Positions 34,048 through 44,142 of a stretch of 64,000 nt of DNA are shown one piece after another. The notes under the pieces are model-generated. The model searched no databases and was not told the DNA's origin. It worked only from the letters and a program-made list of their open reading frames with translations. This DNA comes from Paenibacillus sp. PCH8. GTDB lineage: Bacteria > Bacillota > Bacilli > Paenibacillales > Paenibacillaceae. The translations under genes were made by a program, and so were the position numbers. The stretch spans positions 434,001 through 498,000 of the forward strand of contig NZ_PKQK01000004.1 in the NCBI RefSeq assembly GCF_002968835.1, in the 5' to 3' direction. Each line of letters starts with the position of its first letter. Position 1 is the first letter of the stretch.

Positions 34048-36468
34048 ATGGTAGAAGCAAACGAATGGAAGTTGGAAGAAGAAAGACTGTTGCAGGTGAG
34101 GAACAAACTTCAGGCACGACTCGACGAGCTGGAGCCGAAGGTTGCCGGACTGCATGAACAGGCTGCAGAGATTCGTAAACGGTTTTGGGAAGAAGTTACG
34201 ATTAACACAGGCTCGTATACGGATTTTGAAGATGCATTCTATACAATCAATCAACAGTCGAGGGTACTTGCCGAAAGGGAGCGCGGACACAGGCTGTTAG
34301 TACAGCAATGGAAAAATATAAATCGGCTGCTCCCGACCCCTTATTTCGGTCGTATCGACTTCAAGGAAAGGGGTATCTCTTTCACCGAACAGATATATAT
34401 TGGTGTTTCCTCCTTCTTGGATGAAGATGGGTTGAACTTTCTTATCTATGACTGGCGGACCCCGATTGCGAGCTTGTACTATGATCATTCTCCAGGGTCA
34501 GCAGATTATGACACACCGACAGGACTAATTGAAGGTACGATGGAGCTCAAACGACAGCTTCAGATTCAACATGGACAGATTCACAGCATGTTTGATGCGG
34601 ATGAAACGATTGGTGACGAGCTGTTGCAGCAAGTGCTTGCCAAAGGCGCAGACTCTCAGATGAAAAGCATTGTAGCTACGATTCAGAAGGAGCAAAATAC
34701 GATCATTCGTGATGACCGAAGTCGGATGTTGATCGTACAGGGAGCCGCAGGCAGCGGCAAAACCTCAGCAGCGTTGCAGCGAGTGGCCTTTTTGCTATAT
34801 AAGCACCGTCAGACCATTAAAGCCGATCAGATTGTACTGTTCTCGCCGAATCCGATGTTTGCAAGTTATATCTCGACTGTACTTCCGGAGCTTGGTGAAG
34901 AGAACATGCAACAGACGACGTTCCAGGAGTATCTGAACTATTGGTTGGAGTCGTCTTTGAGACCCGAAGATGCCTTTGATCAGATTGAATATGTGCTAAC
35001 CGAGAAGGAAGATCCGGGGTATGGTGCGCGTCTTGAGGCGATCCAATACAAGGCTTCAGATGTTTTTCTGCAGGCTTTGCAGAACTATGGTGTATGGCTT
35101 GGACAAGAAGGTATGCAGTTCAACGCAATTCATTTTCGGGGCCGCGAGTTCATTACTGCGGATCGAATGAAGGCACAATTCTATAGTTATAATCCTCAAC
35201 TGTCGCTGTCCAATCGTATCCTTCTTTTGCAGGAATGGCTGCTGAAGGAACTTGCTTCACTGGAACGTCTGGAGCGGGAAGCGGACTGGGTTCAGGAAGA
35301 ACTGAACTATCTGGACACGGATGAATATGTGGAAGCTTTCGGCATGTTGCACAAAGAAAAGTCCGTATTCGATGTCGCAGAGAAATATGCAGCCCGAGAG
35401 AACGGGAGTAACGGACATGTACAAGATGAAGGTGCCTTTGACTTTGCAGAAAGGGAAGAAGAACTGCTTCGCCGAAAATTGGTGAAAAATATATTTAAAC
35501 CGCTCCACAAAGGTGTGAGAAAATTCATGTTTGTGGATGTGAAAGGCATATATGAACAACTATTTGTTAATGAATCCACATATTCGAAGCAAACCAACGG
35601 GGCGGTTGCCCCACCGTATTGGCCAGAGATTTGCAGACAGACGAAGGAAATGATGCTCCAGAATAAGCTACTTCATGAGGATGCTACTCCCTATCTATAT
35701 GTGAAAGAGCTGATCGAGGGCGTTCGGACAAATACGGAAATCCGGTATGTCTTCGTGGATGAAGGTCAGGATTATTCGGCGTTTCAATACGAATATCTCA
35801 AAAAGCTGTTTCCTCATGCCCGTATGACCGTGCTTGGCGACTTCGGGCAAGCGATCTTTATGCAGGCTACCGATATAGCGGCATCCGAATCACCGCTCGT
35901 TCAGCTATATGGAGAAGCTGAAACCAAAGTGATCCGGCTTGCACGCAGCTATCGTTCGACCCGCGAGATTGTTGAGTTCACGAAGGGCATGTTGCCAGGT
36001 GGGGAAGAGATCAGGCCGTTTGAGAGGGGGGATCGTAAACCTCTGCTGACCAGAATAAACGGTAATGAGAAGCAGCGTGATACTCAGATTTTGGCAGACA
36101 TTATGGCGCTCCAGACACAGCGATTCGATTCTATCGCTGTGATTACGAAGACCGCTGCCGAAAGCCGACAAGCCTATGAAGGTTTACGAACTCAAGGAGG
36201 CGATGCTCTACAGCTTATTACGAAGGAGACACAGATCTTTGAAAAGGGAGTCATGGTTATTCCTGTCTACCTCGCCAAAGGTGTCGAGTTCGATGCGGTC
36301 TTGATCTATGATGCTTCCCCGGAAGCCTATAGTCAGGAATACGACCGCAAGCTTCTATATACAGCGTGTACGCGGGCAATGCACCGACTTCATCTCTATA
36401 CAACAAACGAGTGGTCACCCTTTGTGCAGGTGTTACCTGCGAATCTGTATGATAAGGAATCGCACTGA
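34048..36468 (+). CDS. helD: HelD-like superfamily 1 helicase (RNA polymerase recycling factor)
   Basis: About 806 residues with an N-terminal antiparallel coiled coil (EEERLLQVRNKLQARLDELE) that in HelD enters the RNA polymerase secondary channel, then a 1A domain with Walker A GAAGSGKTSAAL (about 232-243), a long insert domain, Walker B FVDEGQDYS, the LARSYRS motif and a UvrD-type C-terminus (YLAKGVEFDAVLIYDAS, YTACTRAM). HelD uses ATP to release stalled RNA polymerase from DNA. The start is ATG 34048, 11 bases after GGGAG. Monocistronic with its own terminator. Confidence 0.92.
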   Translation: MVEANEWKLEEERLLQVRNKLQARLDELEPKVAGLHEQAAEIRKRFWEEVTINTGSYTDFEDAFYTINQQSRVLAERERGHRLLVQQWKNINRLLPTPYFGRIDFKERGISFTEQIYIGVSSFLDEDGLNFLIYDWRTPIASLYYDHSPGSADYDTPTGLIEGTMELKRQLQIQHGQIHSMFDADETIGDELLQQVLAKGADSQMKSIVATIQKEQNTIIRDDRSRMLIVQGAAGSGKTSAALQRVAFLLYKHRQTIKADQIVLFSPNPMFASYISTVLPELGEENMQQTTFQEYLNYWLESSLRPEDAFDQIEYVLTEKEDPGYGARLEAIQYKASDVFLQALQNYGVWLGQEGMQFNAIHFRGREFITADRMKAQFYSYNPQLSLSNRILLLQEWLLKELASLERLEREADWVQEELNYLDTDEYVEAFGMLHKEKSVFDVAEKYAARENGSNGHVQDEGAFDFAEREEELLRRKLVKNIFKPLHKGVRKFMFVDVKGIYEQLFVNESTYSKQTNGAVAPPYWPEICRQTKEMMLQNKLLHEDATPYLYVKELIEGVRTNTEIRYVFVDEGQDYSAFQYEYLKKLFPHARMTVLGDFGQAIFMQATDIAASESPLVQLYGEAETKVIRLARSYRSTREIVEFTKGMLPGGEEIRPFERGDRKPLLTRINGNEKQRDTQILADIMALQTQRFDSIAVITKTAAESRQAYEGLRTQGGDALQLITKETQIFEKGVMVIPVYLAKGVEFDAVLIYDASPEAYSQEYDRKLLYTACTRAMHRLHLYTTNEWSPFVQVLPANLYDKESH

Positions 36469-36496
36469 TACAAATTAACATATAATATTCTTTTTC

Positions 36497-36521
36497 AAGT
36501 CGCCTATGGCGGCTTTTTTAT
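36497..36521 (+). terminator. Terminator of helD
   Basis: AAGTCGCC (36497-36504) and GGCGGCTT (36508-36515) with a 3-nt loop and TTTTTT. Confidence 0.9.
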
Positions 36522-36560
36522 TATACAATTCAAGCTTTATCCTAAAGATCGACTAAGTCA

Positions 36561-37454
36561 TTAAGTGTAATGATTCTCTTGTGACATGTCTTTGAAATAG
36601 TCTATAACAACATTGCGAAACTCTGAAGCTGCTATAGAGATGTATCTGCGTTTGTGTGACATCAAAGCAATCTCACGCTTCAGTTGATGGTCCTCCAAAG
36701 GGAGGTATCTAACGCGAATTAGTGGATTTCTTGCTGTACTTGGTATGAATGCGAGACCAATTCCTGCTTCTACTAGCGCGATTAATCGTGCAGGTTCGTC
36801 TCCCTCGTACACATACTTGGGTACGAATCCGGCGGCCTCGCAGATGGAGTCTATCTGATCACGGACCCCGTAACCTTTCTTGACGCCTACAATCCATTCA
36901 TCCTGAAGTTCTGTTAAAGATATACTGCTTCGATTCGCGTATGGATGACTAAGGGGAACGGCGACTACGATAGGATCTACATAAAGAATCTGACATTCGA
37001 TTCCATCCCCTTGAATAGGAGGAGAGGATAGACCAAAATCGACATCGCCTCGATGCAGAAGGGTAGACAACTCCTTTAATGTAACCATTTGTACATGAAA
37101 TTGAATATTGGGCTTTTTCTTTCGGAATTCCTGGAGTATGCCTGGTAATGTGCTCGCGGTGGTCACTGCCAACTGGAGGGTACCTTGATTCGGATGGGTC
37201 AGATCTGCAATTTCCTGTTTTCCTTGTTCCAATTCAAATAAGGCTTTGTCCGTTCGGCGAAGAAAGGCTCTTCCATAATCGTTTAATCTAAGCTTTCTTC
37301 CGATTCGGTCAAATAGAGGTGCGCCAAGATCATCTTCTAATCGTTGTAACGTTTTGCTTAGTGAAGATTGTGTGACATGCAGCATTCCTGCCGCTTCTGT
37401 AACATGCTCACATCGCGCCAAGATCTGAAAATATTGTAGTTGTAGAAGTTCCAT
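36561..37454 (-). CDS. LysR-family transcriptional regulator
   Basis: About 297 residues: an N-terminal winged helix (LQYFQILARCEHVTEAAGML, then HVTQSSLSKTLQRLEDDLGA) and a periplasmic-binding-like effector domain. AAGGA is 6 bases from ATG 37454; the frame also has an ATG at 37472 with no spacing. It is divergent from a drug-type MFS transporter with about 110 bases between starts, the usual layout for a LysR regulator controlling its neighbour. Confidence 0.92.
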   Translation of the reverse strand: MELLQLQYFQILARCEHVTEAAGMLHVTQSSLSKTLQRLEDDLGAPLFDRIGRKLRLNDYGRAFLRRTDKALFELEQGKQEIADLTHPNQGTLQLAVTTASTLPGILQEFRKKKPNIQFHVQMVTLKELSTLLHRGDVDFGLSSPPIQGDGIECQILYVDPIVVAVPLSHPYANRSSISLTELQDEWIVGVKKGYGVRDQIDSICEAAGFVPKYVYEGDEPARLIALVEAGIGLAFIPSTARNPLIRVRYLPLEDHQLKREIALMSHKRRYISIAASEFRNVVIDYFKDMSQENHYT

Positions 37455-37564
37455 AGAGTATCCTTCTTTCATTCCTTCTGAGTCATCAAATCATAACATA
37501 AAATGCGTTGGAATAAATAAGAAATGTCGATTACGATAGCAGAAGTAGAAGGAGGTATCATACA

Positions 37565-38940
37565 ATGAAAGCTCAAAATAAATGGTTAATGCTAGCTGTA
37601 GGCTTGGGAATCATGTTGAATCCATTAAACTCTTCCATGATTTCTGTAGCCATTACAAGATTACAACAAGTGTATCAACTGGATTATACAGCGGTCTCAT
37701 GGATAATTTTTTCGTTCTATATTGCGAGTGCTGTTGCTCAACCCGTCATGGGCAAATGTAGTGATTTGTTTGGACGCAGAAAAATATTTCTCATGGGTCT
37801 GGTTGTCGTCTTTGTTTCATCGATGTTGGCCCCATTATCACCGAGCTTCTCGTATCTCATCATCTTCCGAGTAATTCAATCCATTGGTACGAGCATGATG
37901 GTTGCAGTTGGAATGGCGATTGTAAGAATCTACGTTACTGAAAAACAGGCGATGGCCATATCGATATTGGCGATGTTCCTGTCTGGTGCTGCCGCAATCG
38001 GTCCATTTATTGGTGGCTTATTGATTCACTGGTGGGGTTGGCCCAGCATATTCTTGATGAATGTTCCTTTTGTAGCCGCAAGTTTTTGGTTTGCCTGGAG
38101 GAACATTCCCAAGGATAAACCCATTCAATCCCCTCAAGATCAAGCCAATCGTTCATGGCTAGCATCGATTGATATACCGGGTATCCTGTTGTTTACCATA
38201 GCTCTGGTGACGCTGCTAATTGGGGTACTTTCAGTCAAGTCAACCGGTCATATATCTTTATGGAACATGGTGACCATGGGGTAGGTATGGTAACGCTAAC
38301 CATGTTTGTACGCCAAGAATTAAACACGGCTACTCCCTTTATACCGCTCCGGGCATTCGTTCAATATCCTGAAATGACTTGGGTGAATGTACAATTTATG
38401 CTCGTTAATCTTCTGTTCTACACCTTGTTTTTTGGAATGCCGTCTTACTTACAGCAGGTGCGTCATCTGGATGTGGCCCATACAGGAATGGTCATGCTGA
38501 TGTTGGGTTTATGTTCGCTCGTTAGTTCTCCAGTCGCTGGACGATGGATTGGCAGATCAGGGCCTCGTCCCGCTTTAATCGTTTCAGCCATGTTGATGAT
38601 CATTGGCTCCGTTTTGATTGTGGCATTGGATGAAAATTCGCCAATAATGAATGTGATCTTGCCCTTGGTTATATTTGGAATTAGTAATGGGTTGAACAGT
38701 GTGGGGATGCAAGCAGCTTTGTTCAACCATACCCCGAAAGAAATGATTGGTGTGGCATCGGGTATTTTTAATACGTCCAGATATATGGGTACCATTTTGT
38801 CATCACTATTGATTGGAATGGTCATGGGGGATTCGTTCAGTATAACGGGATTTCAATGGCTGGGGGTTATCCTTATGGTATTAGCAGTATCCTTAACGCT
38901 TATGACCTTACGACGTCAGCATCCAACGAAATTGACGTAA
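37565..38940 (+). pseudogene. DHA2 (EmrB/QacA-type) MFS transporter gene with a frameshift
   Basis: The first frame (ATG 37565, AGGAGG upstream) encodes about 239 residues: helix 1 with the ISVAITRLQ motif, WIIFSFYIASAVAQPVMGKC, GRRKIFLMGL (motif A) and GPFIGGLLIHWWGWPSIFLMN (motif C region). It stops at 38282 just after a GGGG run (38278-38281). From 38281 another frame continues without a break into VGMVTLTMFVRQELN and the second half of the transporter, to 38940. Adding one G in the run restores a single ORF of about 459 residues, the normal size. Either a sequence error or a recent null mutation. Confidence 0.82.
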
Positions 38941-38973
38941 TATGGTTTCGGATAACCTGATTGAATGCTGGTG

Positions 38974-39057
38974 GAAAGTGGATATATGGGTATTCAGACC
39001 ACTTTCTGATCGGGATATTGACTTAACCCCTCACCAGTTCTGGTGGGGGGTTAAGTC
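38974..39057. terminator. Two tandem hairpins between convergent MFS and ABC genes
   Basis: GAAAGTGG (38974-38981)/CCACTTTC (38999-39006) and a longer 18-nt pair, 39020-39037 with 39040-39057 (ACTTAACCCC...GGGGTTAAGT). No strong T run follows, but position between converging genes supports a terminator role. Confidence 0.6.
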
Positions 39058-39065
39058 TGCTATTT

Positions 39066-39896
39066 TTACCCTTTAACTGCACCGGCTGTAAGGCCGCTGA
39101 CGATGTACTTTTGACCGAATAAATAGAGAATAAATACAGGCAATGAAGTAAGCACGAGATTGGCAAAGATCAGGTTCCAGTCCCGGCTGTATTTCCCGTA
39201 GAAATTGTAGATGGAGAGTGGCATCGTCCAGGTGGAGCTGTCTGTGAGGAAGTACACCGGAATAGTGATGTCGTTCCACACGGACATGAAGACCATGATC
39301 GCTACCGTTGCGTTAACAGGCAGAATGAGTGGGGTCACGATGCGGAAAAACACACCGAACACACTTGCACCTTCCAGGAACGCCACTTCATCCAGCGCTC
39401 TTGGAATGGTTTTGATGAAGCCGCTGTACAAAAATACGCTGAATGCCGTATTCAGAGCGGCATAGATCAGAATGACACTCGTAATACTGCCGTAGAATCC
39501 CAATCCCTGTACGACACGTATAGTCGTAATGATCGACATCGGTGCAATCAGTCCCATGAAGAAATACATGTAGATGGTGCCCGATAATTTGGTTTCCCGA
39601 CGTGCTAGAATGAATGCCGCTGCCGAAGAGGCAACGATGTTAATGATAGATGAAACGCCTGTAATCAAGATACTGTTGAGAAATGCTCGCGACAGACCGC
39701 CTTCCTGGAAGACGCGAACATAGTTCGAGAATTGCCATGTGTCAGGCAGACTCAGGGAGAAGCTGAGCACTTCGGCACTGGTTTTGAATGAACCCAAGAT
39801 CAGAATGACAAGGGGTAACAGGACGACCAGGGAGGCCAGGATCAGGAAACCTTCCACAATAAAGTTGCGGATGGCGAGTTTGCGTGTGTAGCCCAT
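39066..39896 (-). CDS. Carbohydrate ABC transporter permease (MalG-type)
   Basis: About 276 residues, six helices, with the MalG-type EAA loop (ALDEVAFLEGASVFGVFFRI) that contacts the ATPase. The start ATG 39896 comes directly after the stop of the upstream permease, with AGGAGG inside that gene's end. It is the second permease of a three-gene CUT1 importer. No ATPase gene is present; as in many Paenibacillus CUT1 systems a shared MsmX-type ATPase is expected to serve it. Confidence 0.92.
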   Translation of the reverse strand: MGYTRKLAIRNFIVEGFLILASLVVLLPLVILILGSFKTSAEVLSFSLSLPDTWQFSNYVRVFQEGGLSRAFLNSILITGVSSIINIVASSAAAFILARRETKLSGTIYMYFFMGLIAPMSIITTIRVVQGLGFYGSITSVILIYAALNTAFSVFLYSGFIKTIPRALDEVAFLEGASVFGVFFRIVTPLILPVNATVAIMVFMSVWNDITIPVYFLTDSSTWTMPLSIYNFYGKYSRDWNLIFANLVLTSLPVFILYLFGQKYIVSGLTAGAVKG

Positions 39897-39897
39897 A

Positions 39898-40770
39898 TTA
39901 TTCCGTAACCTCCTTACGCCGCATGAAGACCAATAGCGGTATGGCAATAATCGTTACAACGACGAACAGAAGTGTGTTGACCGCAGTACCAAGTCCCCAG
40001 TTGCCTTCACCGAAGGAACGCAGGATGATTGTACCCACGACCTGGGAAGCATTACCTGGGCCACCACCTGTCATGACGTAGACTTCCGAGAATACTTTAA
40101 GTCCACCGATCAAGGTCAACATCAGGTTAATGTTGATGGCTGGCAGCAAGAGTGGCAGTGTGATTTTGAAAAAACTTCTCCACGAGCTTGCCCCATCAAT
40201 CTTGGCTGCTTCGTAATACTCCTGTGAGATGGACTGCAGACCGGCCAGATAGATAGCCATCTGGAACCCGGCGCTTTGCCAGATCGAGACGATGGCAATC
40301 GTCCAGATGACAATGGAAGGGTTGGTTAGCCAAGCTTGGCTTAATGAATGTAAGCCTACGGCTTCCAGCAAATTGTTAATTGTACCTTCTGTACGCAACA
40401 TGGGCGTGAACAGAATACTGATCACAAGAATGCTGAGTATGGAAGGGGAGTAGAAGATAGCCCGCAACAGGTTTTTGGTTCTTAATCGCATGTTAAGTCC
40501 TACAGCCAACAATAGACCGATAACGTTTTTGCCAACTACTGTGACGATCGCAAATATGGCGGTGTTTTGCAGCGCCAGAATCAGCGTTTTGTCCGAGAAA
40601 ATCTTCCTGAAATTATCCCAACCGATGAACTTGAGCTCCAGCCGATCCAGTCGCCAGTCCGTGAATGAATAGTAGAAACCAGCGATAGCAGGCACGACGA
40701 AAAAGATGGAGTAGATAATCAATGCGGGAAATATCATGTAATACGAATATAAGTTTTTGGTCCTTTTCAT
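39898..40770 (-). CDS. Carbohydrate ABC transporter permease (MalF-type)
   Basis: A 290-residue permease with six helices and an EAA loop (EYYEAAKIDGASSWRSFFKI). The N-terminus (NLYSYYMIFPALIIYSIFFV) is typical for CUT1 MalF/UgpA-like proteins. GGAG lies 8 bases upstream. It sits between the binding-protein gene and the second permease, all on the minus strand and co-oriented. Confidence 0.93.
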   Translation of the reverse strand: MKRTKNLYSYYMIFPALIIYSIFFVVPAIAGFYYSFTDWRLDRLELKFIGWDNFRKIFSDKTLILALQNTAIFAIVTVVGKNVIGLLLAVGLNMRLRTKNLLRAIFYSPSILSILVISILFTPMLRTEGTINNLLEAVGLHSLSQAWLTNPSIVIWTIAIVSIWQSAGFQMAIYLAGLQSISQEYYEAAKIDGASSWRSFFKITLPLLLPAININLMLTLIGGLKVFSEVYVMTGGGPGNASQVVGTIILRSFGEGNWGLGTAVNTLLFVVVTIIAIPLLVFMRRKEVTE

Positions 40771-40838
40771 GTCTCACACTCCGTTATAGCTAGGCAGCAT
40801 AACATTTCTTCATGTTATACTGCCTTGTATTTCACTCT

Positions 40839-42152
40839 TTAGAAACCGGCTACGCCTTTGTCCTGCATCAGTTGACTGAACTTCTCATCCCAGGCTTTCA
40901 GTACTTCTTCCGGAGACAGTCCACCTGCAAATTGATCCTGTAACAATCGGTACAGTTCGCTGCGATCGACCAGCATGTAAGCATCCGTGGTCAGTACCGT
41001 TTTCTTAGGCGTAATGTAATTGTCTACAATATCCTGCTTATAGGCAGGCAACTCTGGAGTTGTAACGTCGTTGAAATTGGATACATACCCTTTGGAGTCC
41101 ACGATCTGTTGGGCTACATCTTTGGAGGCGATATAGTCGAGGAACTGTTTGGCCTCTTCCAGATGTTTGGATTTCTTAGGAATGAACAGTTGTCCGCCGA
41201 GTGGGCTTGCACCCAGACTTGCATTGTCAGACGAGGGAATCGGGAATACACCCAGTTCCATGCTTGGATCTTGCTCGGCAACCCCTTCAATCAGCCAGTC
41301 ACCCATAAACATCATGGCTACTTCCTTGTTCAGGAACTTACCTACGGCCATGTCATAGCTGTCGCTGAGTACGTCGGTATTCGTGTAACCTTTGGTGTAC
41401 ACTTGATATTGTTGTTCGAGGAACGTTTGGAATTCCGGGATGTCGGACCACTTCTTCTTGTTACTGTTCAAGTCTTCAAAGAACGTCGGTTCATTCTTGG
41501 CTACGAAGTCTGCAAAAGCGGCAGCAGGCCAGATGTTGGCAGCCCAGGCATCTTTGTAAGGCATGAATACAGGCGTAATGCCACTCGCTTTGATTTTTTC
41601 GGAAATGGCCAAAAATTCTTCGTAGTTGGTTGGAATGGACAAGCCCAGTTCTTCAAAAATCTGTTTATTATAAACGACACCTTGCATTCCTGTATCCTGG
41701 CTGACATGGAAACTGTAGATATGACCGCCGGAGGAGAGTACGTCTTTGTTCACAATTCGGCTTGCCCAGGGTTCGTCATCCAGAATCTCGAAGTTGCGTT
41801 CCAGGTTCAGATCCGTGACGGCGCTCGCCAGATTGTACTGAATGATATCAGGTGTCTCATCCACGGCCAGCTTGGTTTGTAAGACGGTTGTCGTCTGTTC
41901 TGCTGGAATCAGCTGCAGATTAACGCGAATGTTTGTCTGTTTCTCGAATTCATCCAGAATGTCCTGTTGAATGAAAGCAGAGTCCTGTGAGCTTTTGGAG
42001 ATCGCGAGTTCCAGTGTCACCTTGCTGCTTTTGCTGTCTCCCCCAGCAGATGAATCGGAATCCGTGCCTGCCGCTCCGCAAGCGGTTAACGAAATGCATA
42101 ACAAGCTAGCCAAAATAACGGATGTGGCCTTTTTTCTATAAAGTCTCTTCAT
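40839..42152 (-). CDS. Sugar ABC transporter substrate-binding lipoprotein
   Basis: A 437-residue CUT1 family 1 binding protein with a lipoprotein signal (VILASLLCISLTAC) and the usual extracellular-binding pattern (VTLELAISKSSQDS; FEKQTNIRVNLQLIPAEQTT; MAVGKFLNKEVAMMFMGDW). The sugar is not known. First gene of the importer operon; it starts 160 bases from, and divergent to, the kinase gene of a YesMN-type system, so the sugar may be the inducer sensed by that kinase. Confidence 0.93.
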   Translation of the reverse strand: MKRLYRKKATSVILASLLCISLTACGAAGTDSDSSAGGDSKSSKVTLELAISKSSQDSAFIQQDILDEFEKQTNIRVNLQLIPAEQTTTVLQTKLAVDETPDIIQYNLASAVTDLNLERNFEILDDEPWASRIVNKDVLSSGGHIYSFHVSQDTGMQGVVYNKQIFEELGLSIPTNYEEFLAISEKIKASGITPVFMPYKDAWAANIWPAAAFADFVAKNEPTFFEDLNSNKKKWSDIPEFQTFLEQQYQVYTKGYTNTDVLSDSYDMAVGKFLNKEVAMMFMGDWLIEGVAEQDPSMELGVFPIPSSDNASLGASPLGGQLFIPKKSKHLEEAKQFLDYIASKDVAQQIVDSKGYVSNFNDVTTPELPAYKQDIVDNYITPKKTVLTTDAYMLVDRSELYRLLQDQFAGGLSPEEVLKAWDEKFSQLMQDKGVAGF

Positions 42153-42360
42153 GTGAAATCCCCCTCTAAAACATGTGGTGAATCCGTTTACAAGTCCGAT
42201 TATAGATTCTTTTATCTCTCCAGTACATGTCTGTGCTTGAACGTTGAGGTGTAAAATCCTGAACTTGAAATCGCTATCATTTCATAAGGACACATGATAC
42301 AGTAGGTCATAAATGATTTGGGATATGACATCATATCAGAACAGGGGGTCTGGTCGCAGG

Positions 42361-44126
42361 ATGGCGAAATTCATACATAGAGCAACTCAATTCAGTCTGC
42401 AAACCAAGGTGTTTTTGATGTTTTTGGCACTGCTTTTGTTCGTGCTGGGCTGCTTTATCGTCTATGTAAATATTGTAGTTATTCGCCCCTCAAGCAGAAA
42501 ACGGAACAGGATACACTCGTAACAGCTACGAAGGTAAGAGAGCAGGTCGACCTTTATGTGGAACAACAGAATCAGATGTCGCAGCGAATTTTGTCTAATA
42601 AAGATATTTTTGCAGCGATGGAAAAAAGCTCCTTAACCCCTAGCAACTATGAAAGACTGAAGCAGATTCGGATCTTGAAAGACATCATGTTTCAGGCCAT
42701 CGGGCCCAGTATGAATATGAAGGACATGTCGATCTATGACAAACAAGGCGTTCTGCTTACATCCTATCTGGGTTCAGGCAATCCGCCGGCAATCTTGAGT
42801 AGCATGCTGGACAGCAGCAGTGTGGGACGAGGGTGGGCGGAAACCGGCTTTGTGTTGCTCCGCCAGAACGATACCATTTCCTTTGTTCGCACCATCAATG
42901 ATCAGAATGGCAAGGTATACGGTTACCTTAGCATTCAGATGGATCAGGTCTATATACAGAACCTGACTGGAGGCATCACCGCTGGAGAGGTCTATATTCT
43001 GAATGAGCAAGGAGAGCAGATGACTGGCACGGGGGCGAGTGCAGAACTGTTATTACGGTGGACCAATCCCATAACTGGCGAGGGATTGGATGTCGACAAA
43101 GACAACAATTATATCACGCATTCCACATCACCCAACACTGGCTGGATCACGTATATCATCACACCCAAACAATCGGTACTCGGCTCGATCCATTCAGTTC
43201 AGACCCTGTCGATTCTGCTAATTACGGCACTGATGCTGGTTTCATTTGTATATATCTTCCTGTCGACACGCAATCTGCTGCTCCCCATCCGCAAGCTCCG
43301 CAGTCAGATCTGGCGCATGAACTACAGCAATATGAATCTTAAAGTGGATGAAATGCCTAAGAATAACGACCTGCTGCTGTTGAATGAAGCCTTTCAGGAT
43401 CTAATGGAACGATTACAGCAATCCATTGATCGAGAAAAAGTGGCATTGCATGAAGAGATCATGGCACGTAATTCGGCGCTACAAGCTCAGATTGCCCCTC
43501 ATTTTATCCATAATGTCCTGTATCTCATCAGCATTGCTGCACAGGAGGGAAAGACTAAAGTGGTATCGGATATGTGCAAACACCTCTCGGACAGCCTGCG
43601 CTATATTGTATCTTCACCATATGCACATGTGACCTTGGCCGAAGAACTGGAGCACACCAGGCATTATTTATCACTTGTACAGCAGAAGTATGAGGAAGAT
43701 CTGGAATGGGATATTCGTGCAGATGAGCTGGCAAGCGAAATACGGCTGCCACGATTGGTCATTCAGCCGTTTGTGGAAAACTGCATTGAACATGCTTTTG
43801 CCAACACTGCGCCGCCTTGGCGTATTCAGATTACTGTGAAGCAATATAACGACTTATGGGCTCTGGAGATCAAGGATAACGGAGAAGGATTTCCGCCGGA
43901 CAAGATCAGGGAGATTCTGAACAGAATTCAGACATCCGGCTCTGGATTGGATCAACAAGCCAATCGACCAACAGCTCTCGGTAACATGGGTATCATGAAC
44001 AGTGTGAATCGACTGAAACTGATGTATAACAACCGGCTCTTTATTAACATATTCAACAATCATACGGAAGAAGAGCATGGTGCAACCGTTCAAATCATCG
44101 GCTCATTGACGAAGGAATTCTACTAG
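42361..44126 (+). pseudogene. YesM-like sensor histidine kinase gene with a frameshift
   Basis: The first frame encodes a membrane helix (LMFLALLLFVLGCFIVYVNIVVI) and stops at 42520. A second frame, entered at 42489 within a CCCC run (42486-42489), reads PLKQKTEQDTLVTATKVREQ and continues through an extracellular sensor domain, a second helix (TLSILLITALMLVSFVYIFL), HAMP, the His_kinase domain (LQAQIAPHFIHNVLYLI with the phosphorylated His) and HATPase_c (ENCIEHAF; GNMGIMNSV). One missing C joins the two into a 588-residue kinase of normal size. The cognate regulator follows after 16 bases. Sequence error or inactivation. Confidence 0.82.
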
Positions 44127-44142
44127 AAGGCAGGGACAGCGG

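Noticed and set aside
38941-39065. Possible insertion-sequence end or mobile element at the paired hairpins
   Set aside because: No transposase, no target-site duplication and position between convergent genes; terminators explain the hairpins better.
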